Shown: positions 6,819-10,694 of the stretch, in pieces
How positions within the stretch are numbered: position 1 is the first letter of the stretch
Layout of the letters: every line of letters begins with the position of its first letter
Assembly: GCA_003162995.1 (NCBI GenBank)
Contig: PLUZ01000430.1
Coordinates: 5,608-16,301 of the forward strand
Direction: 5' to 3'
DNA: 10,694 nt
DNA from: Methylocapsa sp.
GTDB lineage: Bacteria > Pseudomonadota > Alphaproteobacteria > Rhizobiales > Beijerinckiaceae
Notes under the pieces: model-generated
Told to the model about the DNA's origin: nothing
Databases searched by the model: none
Seen by the model: only the letters and a program-made list of their open reading frames with translations
Position numbers and translations under genes: made by a program

Positions 6819-7019
6819 ATGTCAGAAAAATGGGAAGAAAAGTTTGAGGAGCTTCGTCGTGATATACAGAATATTAATAACATAGTTAAGGCAATCGTAT
6901 TAGATGTTACACAAAATCAGAATTTAACCTTAGCGACGAGCCATTATCTTGAAGAAGTAGCAGAGACAGTGAAGGCCTTAGAAGATAAATGGCTAGGGAC
7001 CGCTTCAAGGCAGCAATAA
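6819..7019 (+). CDS. Small hypothetical protein, acidic and helical, AT-rich gene
   Basis: A 66-residue protein if started at ATG 6819, where AGGAG (6803-6807) lies 11 bases upstream. In-frame alternatives are ATG 6774 and GTG 6756 (87 residues), with weaker ribosome sites. The sequence (EKWEEKFEELRRDIQNINNI, later HYLEEVAETVKALEDKWLG) is rich in charged residues with a heptad-like pattern and is probably all helical, perhaps a coiled coil. It has no signal peptide, no membrane helix and no cysteine. Codon use is AT-rich (tta, ata, gta) unlike its neighbours, suggesting recent acquisition. A good promoter lies 97 bases upstream of the ATG. I do not recognise the family. It converges on the methyltransferase gene with 72 bases between the stops. 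Confidence 0.55.
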   Translation: MSEKWEEKFEELRRDIQNINNIVKAIVLDVTQNQNLTLATSHYLEEVAETVKALEDKWLGTASRQQ

Positions 7020-7091
7020 GTTTTTTCACATCCCCTGAAACTTCACCTATATTGTGCTTTCGGGTTGTTCTATATGTGTCCTTGACTTTAT

Positions 7092-7751
7092 CTACGCGCA
7101 TCCGGAAAATACCGCCACGCAGCCTACGATTTCAACGCAGACGGATCGAAACCGCTGGCTAAGAGCGCGGTTCAGGTCCTCGGCGTCATCATGCGCATTC
7201 GAGAAAATTCCTTTGATATTGTAGAAATCCATGAGACTTTTTGCATACCAGCTGCGCGCAACGCCGCCTTGCAGCAAAGTTGAACCGAAGAGAACGGCGC
7301 CCGGGTTCATCAACGCCTTGAGGTGATCGAAGGCCACCGATTTCGATTCCATTGTGCCGGGGAGGCAATGGAGCAGATAGTTGATACCGATGGAATCGAA
7401 CCTCAAAGCATCAATCGCAATCGGCTCCAAAACATTCCGGATATAGGTTTCCGGCTTATATCGTGCGATCCTCCGGGAGGCGAAGTCGAGCGAGTTCCGG
7501 TTCAGGTCCATCAACGCGATGCGTGGGGTATGTGACGGAAACCGGCAGTGGTCGAGGAAATAGCCGGTCCCAAACCCAACATCCAAATGGTTTGCGCTGA
7601 CGTGCCTGTTGTAGTGCTCCAAGAGGCGTTGACTAGGGCATTTCCAAATCAGGCTGTTGGAGATGCCGAGCACGAGAAAATCATAGGCACTGAGCATGCG
7701 CTTTGTGTAGACAGCCTGTCCCGCCGCGATCTGTTCCTTGCTCACGCCCAT
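7092..7751 (-). CDS. Class I SAM-dependent methyltransferase
   Basis: A 219-residue protein with a Rossmann methyltransferase core. Motif I is LDVGFGTGYFLD (residues 56-67), the glycine loop that binds S-adenosylmethionine. Asp82 in ALMDLNRNSLDFA is the expected acidic residue at the end of strand 2. The strand 4 region is INYLLHCLPGTME (123-135). The N-terminal 50 residues (YTKRMLSAYDFLVLGISNSL, then CPSQRLLEHYNRHVSANH) are a conserved-looking helical cap, and the C-terminus ends in a beta strand (CVEIVGCVAVFSG). The substrate is unknown; a small molecule or lipid is more likely than protein or RNA, by inference from size and lack of a recognition domain. No pathway genes adjoin it. The start at 7751 has only a weak purine-rich site. 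An extended -10 promoter lies about 36 bases upstream, so it appears to be a separate transcript. Confidence 0.85.
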   Translation of the reverse strand: MGVSKEQIAAGQAVYTKRMLSAYDFLVLGISNSLIWKCPSQRLLEHYNRHVSANHLDVGFGTGYFLDHCRFPSHTPRIALMDLNRNSLDFASRRIARYKPETYIRNVLEPIAIDALRFDSIGINYLLHCLPGTMESKSVAFDHLKALMNPGAVLFGSTLLQGGVARSWYAKSLMDFYNIKGIFSNAHDDAEDLNRALSQRFRSVCVEIVGCVAVFSGCA

Positions 7752-7786
7752 GGCTCTCGCTTTTTCCCCGACTGCTGTGAAGGAAT

Positions 7787-7795
7787 CTTATACCA
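7787..7795 (-). promoter_or_regulatory. Extended -10 promoter for the methyltransferase gene
   Basis: On the minus strand the sequence reads TGGTATAAG, an extended -10 (TG-N-TATAAG, five of six matching TATAAT). No clear -35 is seen, as is usual for this type. The start would be near 7780, about 28 bases before the ATG. Confidence 0.42.
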
Positions 7796-7817
7796 AGTCT
7801 CGAAGAGAATGACCCAT

Positions 7818-7850
7818 CCCTCATGCGGCGGCCGTCTCGAAGGACGAGGG
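7818..7850. repeat. Dispersed palindromic repeat, copy 1 (ccctcatgc ... ggccgtctcgaag)
   Basis: A 33-base unit starting ccctcatg and ending gacgaggg, so its ends are inverted. It shares ccctcatgc and gcggccgtctcgaag with the unit at the right edge of the window (10662-10694). I recall similar ccctca-...-gtctcgaa-...-gaggg repeats as abundant intergenic elements in Rhizobiales. Confidence 0.65.
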
Positions 7851-7899
7851 CGTCGCAGCGCGAGGCTTGTCCTTCCCGGCGCGTGTGGCGCGGAAAAAT

Positions 7900-7948
7900 C
7901 CATTCATCGCACGGTGGTAAAAAGCGTATCTGAACTCTGATCTCAGGG
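7900..7948 (+). repeat. Dispersed repeat B, copy 1 (ccattcatcgc ... agcgtatctg)
   Basis: ccattcatcgca, 11 variable bases, agcgtatctg, then a diverged actctga...caggg tail. The same order and exactly the same spacing occur on the opposite strand at 10194-10243. A preceding ggaaaaat is also shared with the solo half at 10134-10151. It lies 50 bases right of palindromic repeat copy 1, in the 257-base gap between the methyltransferase and dehydrogenase genes. Confidence 0.6.
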
Positions 7949-8008
7949 ATCAAGGTCCGGCATTTTGAATACCGGAACCGGTCAAGTCCAATTTCGAGCG
8001 CTGCAACG

Positions 8009-9550
8009 TTAGTGCGGCACTTCGAAACGGATGCCCTGCGCGAGCGGCAATTCCCGTGAAAAATTGATCGTATTGGTGGCGCGCCGCATATAGGCCTTCC
8101 AGGCATCGCTTCCCGCCTCGCGGCCGCCGCCGGTTTCCTTTTCGCCCCCGAAAGCGCCGCCGATCTCGGCGCCGGATGGCCCGATATTGACATTGACGAT
8201 CCCGCAATCGCTGCCGAGGCTCGACATGAAGTGCTCGGTTTCACGCAGATCATTTGTAAAGATCGAGGAGGCAAGCCCTTGGCGCACGGCGTTGTGCTCG
8301 CGGATCGCTTCGTCCAATTCACGATAGCGCATCACATAGAGGATCGGCGCGAAGGTCTCACGGGCGACAAGCGCGGTTTGACGCGGCATTTCGACAATTG
8401 CCGGGCGCACGTAATAGGCCTCGGGCCATAGGTCTGCGAGGACGCGTTCTCCGCCGGTGATCGTGCCGCCGTCCAAGCGCGCCTCGTTAAGGCTCGTCTG
8501 CATCGCCTCGAACGCGCCTCTGTCGATGAGCGGGCCGATGAGCGTCCCATCCTCCAAGGGATTGCCAATTGGAACCTGCGCATAGTCCGCTTTGAGAAGG
8601 CTCACGAATTCATCGTAAAGACTCTCGTGAAGGAAGAGGCGGCGCAAGCTGGTGCAGCGCTGGCCTGCTGTGCCCACAGCGGCAAAGAGAACCGCGCGTG
8701 CCGCAAGGCCGGGATCGGCGGACGGCGTGACAAGCGCGCCATTGTTGCCGCCGAGTTCGAGGATGGCCCGGCCAAATCTTTCGGCGATCCGGGGCGCGAC
8801 AGCGCGCCCCATCCGCGTCGAACCCGTCGCGCTTACAAGGGGCACGAGCGGATGCCCGGCGAGGGCCTGCCCAAGCTCGGGCCCGCCAAGGATCACCGCC
8901 GAAAGATTCGGAGGAATGTCTTCAAGGCCACTTGCCGCGCGATCAAGCAAACTCTGGCACGCAAGGGCGCAAAGGGGCGTTTTTTCGGAGGGTTTCCAAA
9001 CCAGCGTATCGCCGCACACAAGGGCAATCGCCGCGTTCCACGCCCAGACCGCGACCGGAAAATTAAAAGCGCTGATGATGCCTGCGACGCCGAGCGGGTG
9101 CCACGTCTCCATCATTCTGTGGCCTGGCCGTTCGCTTGCTATGGTGCGTCCGTAAAGCTGGCGCGAGAGACCGGCCGCGAAGTCGCAGATGTCGATCATT
9201 TCCTGGACCTCGCCAAGACCCTCTTGCAGGATCTTGCCGGACTCAATTGCCACAAGCCGGCCGAGCGAGGCTTTGCGGGCGCGCAACTCTTCGGCAAACA
9301 GGCGGACGAGTTCGCCTCGTTTCGGGGCCGGGACAGTGCGCCAAGTCTCAAACGCCGCATGGGCGGCATGGATCGCGCGATCGGCATCCGCTTGCGATTG
9401 CAATTTGACCCGGGCGATCGCCGCGCCATTGACCGGCGAGCGCACGCTAAGGCCGCCCTCGTTCAACGCGGCCTCTGGTACGCCGAATTCCCGCATAAGG
9501 TCTTGGACACTGGTGCCGCTTGGCGTAAGCGCGGATTGGCAGGCTGTCAT
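8009..9550 (-). CDS. amaB: ALDH7-family semialdehyde dehydrogenase (alpha-aminoadipate semialdehyde / L-piperidine-6-carboxylate type)
   Basis: A 513-residue NAD(P)-dependent aldehyde dehydrogenase. The catalytic residues are present: Asn163 in SAFNFPVAVW, Glu265 in ILELGGNNG and Cys299 in GTAGQRCTSLRR. The cofactor site includes WKPSEKTPL and ATGSTRMG. The C-terminal stretch GGEKETGGGREAGSDAWKAY followed by MRRATNTINFS is the hallmark of the ALDH7 (antiquitin/AmaB) family, which oxidises alpha-aminoadipate semialdehyde in lysine or pipecolate breakdown. No lysine-catabolism gene lies beside it, so the substrate is inferred from family alone and the symbol is provisional. The frame opens at 9586, but ATG 9550 is preferred because family N-termini are about this long; no start has a strong ribosome site. 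Residues 1-20 look unconserved. The exported protein gene lies 83 bases upstream on the same strand, so read-through is possible. Confidence 0.9.
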   Translation of the reverse strand: MTACQSALTPSGTSVQDLMREFGVPEAALNEGGLSVRSPVNGAAIARVKLQSQADADRAIHAAHAAFETWRTVPAPKRGELVRLFAEELRARKASLGRLVAIESGKILQEGLGEVQEMIDICDFAAGLSRQLYGRTIASERPGHRMMETWHPLGVAGIISAFNFPVAVWAWNAAIALVCGDTLVWKPSEKTPLCALACQSLLDRAASGLEDIPPNLSAVILGGPELGQALAGHPLVPLVSATGSTRMGRAVAPRIAERFGRAILELGGNNGALVTPSADPGLAARAVLFAAVGTAGQRCTSLRRLFLHESLYDEFVSLLKADYAQVPIGNPLEDGTLIGPLIDRGAFEAMQTSLNEARLDGGTITGGERVLADLWPEAYYVRPAIVEMPRQTALVARETFAPILYVMRYRELDEAIREHNAVRQGLASSIFTNDLRETEHFMSSLGSDCGIVNVNIGPSGAEIGGAFGGEKETGGGREAGSDAWKAYMRRATNTINFSRELPLAQGIRFEVPH

Positions 9551-9633
9551 GGCGCGACTCGCTCGGCTAGAGGTATCCCATGACATTTAGTATGGTTGGC
9601 GCCGTCTGCCAGAGTTCCTGCGCAGTGAGCGGT

Positions 9634-10029
9634 TCATGCGCCGCCGCACATATGCTCCGAGTCTCTCAGGGTCCAGCTTTTGTGTGTGCGCAGATTGGTC
9701 GTGCGGTACATTCGGCCGCGATCGTCGCCCTTTGGGCAATTGCTTGGGATGGAGACGAGACACATGCGCACGGGGTCGCCCGCCTTCGAATGCTCGATCG
9801 CCGGCACAGTGTCGTAGGAAACCTGATAGCCGCCATTTTCGAAGTTCACCGCACTCCCGGAACCCGGTATCGGCTTATTCATACTCCCATCGACGAGACG
9901 CGTTTCGATTGATTTGATCGTGGTCTTCACGCATGCGCCGACGCGTTTCGGCAATTCGCCAGCGCGCGCCGGGTCACAAATGGCAAGCGACAAAAAGGCG
10001 AGAAGGAGGGCCTGCTTGCTATGGACCAT
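9634..10029 (-). CDS. Small exported four-cysteine protein with TNLRT..SW..DSEH motif
   Basis: A 131-residue protein. Residues 1-23 form a signal peptide (KQALLLAFLSLAI core, cleavage after ARA). The mature part has Cys33, 90, 98 and 128, enough for two disulfides. The segments GSGSAVNFENGGYQVSYDTV, GDPVRMCLVSIPSNCPKGDD and RTTNLRTHKSWTLRDSEHM are the conserved-looking core. I recall this family as common, uncharacterised periplasmic proteins in Rhizobiales. The ATG at 10029 is chosen because the signal peptide starts there and GGAG lies about 8 bases upstream; the frame stays open to 10155, but that part covers a dispersed repeat. A decayed paralogue lies at 6373-6665. Function unknown; secretion to the periplasm is inferred. 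Confidence 0.85.
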   Translation of the reverse strand: MVHSKQALLLAFLSLAICDPARAGELPKRVGACVKTTIKSIETRLVDGSMNKPIPGSGSAVNFENGGYQVSYDTVPAIEHSKAGDPVRMCLVSIPSNCPKGDDRGRMYRTTNLRTHKSWTLRDSEHMCGGA

Positions 10030-10133
10030 CGGACGCTCCACGTTTGTAGGCAATCGGCGTTCTACTTCAAATCTATATCCGGCAATTCTGCCTGAACTGT
10101 TGCTTAACGCTGGTCGCGCGTCAGAGTTGCGTG

Positions 10134-10243
10134 GGAAAAACCATTCATCGCTCACCTGTTGCCTATTTCGACTGGCGGTGCGCTTTCAGGGCGCCCTTGA
10201 CTTCAAAGTCCAGATACGCTCGGATCTCCCTTGCGATGAATGG
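10134..10243. repeat. Repeat B, copy 2 with inverted ccattcatcgc ends
   Basis: ccattcatcgc at 10141-10151 is inverted at 10233-10243, bounding 81 bases. The right part, read on the minus strand from 10243 to 10194, repeats copy 1 (7900-7948): ccattcatcgca, 11 variable bases, agcgtatctg, then act-tga-...-aggg. The left end adds ggaaaaa (10134-10140), which also precedes copy 1 with one extra base. No ORF or transposase is present, so it looks like a non-autonomous or solo element between divergent exported-protein genes. Confidence 0.6.
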
Positions 10244-10307
10244 GGAGGTAGGGCCGGGGCGGCCCTGTCATTCTCCAGTGGGTCACTGCCACTGTAGGAG
10301 AGAATGC

Positions 10308-10631
10308 ATGAGCACGAGAAAGTTATGCCTTGCGGCCGCACTGGTCATTCTGGCCGCAGTGCATTCAACCGCACCCGCTCAAGCGTGCAAAGCACGGCCT
10401 CATTCCGCAAGCCTCTGCAGCGTCGTTTCGGCCTCAGCGGACATCCGCGATGAGCCTGACGGCCGCGTCGAGTATAGCACAACGGGAAAGGTTCGGGTTG
10501 CCGGCTACTCCAAGGATGGGCTGTGGGCACGTATCGAGGTGCCTTGCGTCGGATATATAGGCTGGATATCCCGTCAGGACCTTGATTGTGAGGGAATCTC
10601 CGCCAGCGCGCAGGAGCCCGCGAAGCCGTGA
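10308..10631 (+). CDS. Exported bacterial SH3-like domain protein
   Basis: A 107-residue protein. Residues 1-26 are a signal peptide (KLCLAAALVILAAV core, cleavage after AQA). The residue after cleavage is Cys27, but there is no proper lipobox, so it is probably a soluble periplasmic protein. Residues about 37-92 fit a bacterial SH3 (SH3b) fold: ADIRDEPDGR, then VRVAGYSKDGLWARIEV and YIGWISRQDL, the usual N-R-x-x-P ... G-x-W ... G-W-I-x-x-x-x-L pattern. Cysteines at 27, 37, 80 and 94 may form two disulfides. Such domains often bind cell-wall peptides; here that is inference. The start is firm: AGGAG (10296-10300) with a 7-base spacer. Small hairpins (gggcc/ggccc at 10251-10265, cagtg/cactg at 10276-10288) lie in the leader just before the ribosome site. 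It is divergent from the four-cysteine exported protein gene. Confidence 0.85.
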   Translation: MSTRKLCLAAALVILAAVHSTAPAQACKARPHSASLCSVVSASADIRDEPDGRVEYSTTGKVRVAGYSKDGLWARIEVPCVGYIGWISRQDLDCEGISASAQEPAKP

Positions 10632-10661
10632 CTCTGGTCATCGGTGCCCCTTCTACATAAG

Positions 10662-10694
10662 CCCTCATGCTGAGCGGCCGTCTCGAAGCACGAG
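10662..10694. repeat. Dispersed palindromic repeat, copy 2, cut by the window end
   Basis: ccctcatgctgagcggccg followed by tctcgaagcacgag matches the unit at 7818-7850 apart from two extra bases and a few changes. The closing ggg expected after cgag would lie beyond the window. It sits 30 bases after the SH3-protein stop codon and may double as its 3' hairpin. Confidence 0.6.

Noticed and set aside
8627..9583. 318-residue plus-strand open frame opposite the dehydrogenase gene
   Set aside because: It is the antisense shadow of the ALDH7 gene, whose motifs are unmistakable. The plus-strand translation is Arg/Lys-rich low complexity typical of GC-rich shadows.
9587..9633. Separate promoter for the dehydrogenase gene
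   Set aside because: A catactaaat stretch looks -10-like but has no -35 at proper spacing. Read-through from the exported protein gene is equally possible.

Overview
The window looks like chromosomal DNA of a GC-rich alphaproteobacterium of the Hyphomicrobiales (Rhizobiales), perhaps Beijerinckiaceae-like. This is inferred from the style of the oligopeptidase B, the EGTAGNTG-type cysteine synthase, the Fe-type SodB, the MCDYSL-family protein, a small exported protein ending in a TNLRT..SW..DSEH motif, and several short intergenic palindromic repeats of a kind I recall from that order. No database search was possible, so the genus is not fixed.

Layout. Bases 1-1062 hold the catalytic half of an oligopeptidase B gene that enters from the left. 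It converges on a minus-strand gene for a two-helix membrane protein with a long disordered tail and a small C-terminal module. Divergent from that gene is sodB. A cysteine synthase gene with a recognisable promoter follows, then a rhodanese-type 3-mercaptopyruvate sulfurtransferase gene (sseA). Together cysK and sseA form a small cysteine and sulfur transfer neighbourhood.

From about 5.5 to 7.9 kb the window is more accessory. It contains a roughly 280-nt structured leader ahead of an uncharacterised MCDYSL protein gene, a strong intrinsic terminator, a decayed pseudogene, an AT-rich small ORF behind a good sigma70-type promoter, and a minus-strand SAM-dependent methyltransferase gene. The right third holds a minus-strand ALDH7-family semialdehyde dehydrogenase gene, the gene for a small exported four-cysteine protein (intact paralogue of the pseudogene at 6.4-6.65 kb), and a plus-strand gene for an exported SH3-like protein. 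Dispersed repeats sit between these genes.

No transposase, phage gene, CRISPR array, tRNA or rRNA was seen. No clear defence or biosynthetic system emerges. The observations most worth following are the structured leader with a possible internal terminator at 5586-5868, the intact and decayed paralogue pair, and the two dispersed repeat families flanking the accessory genes.
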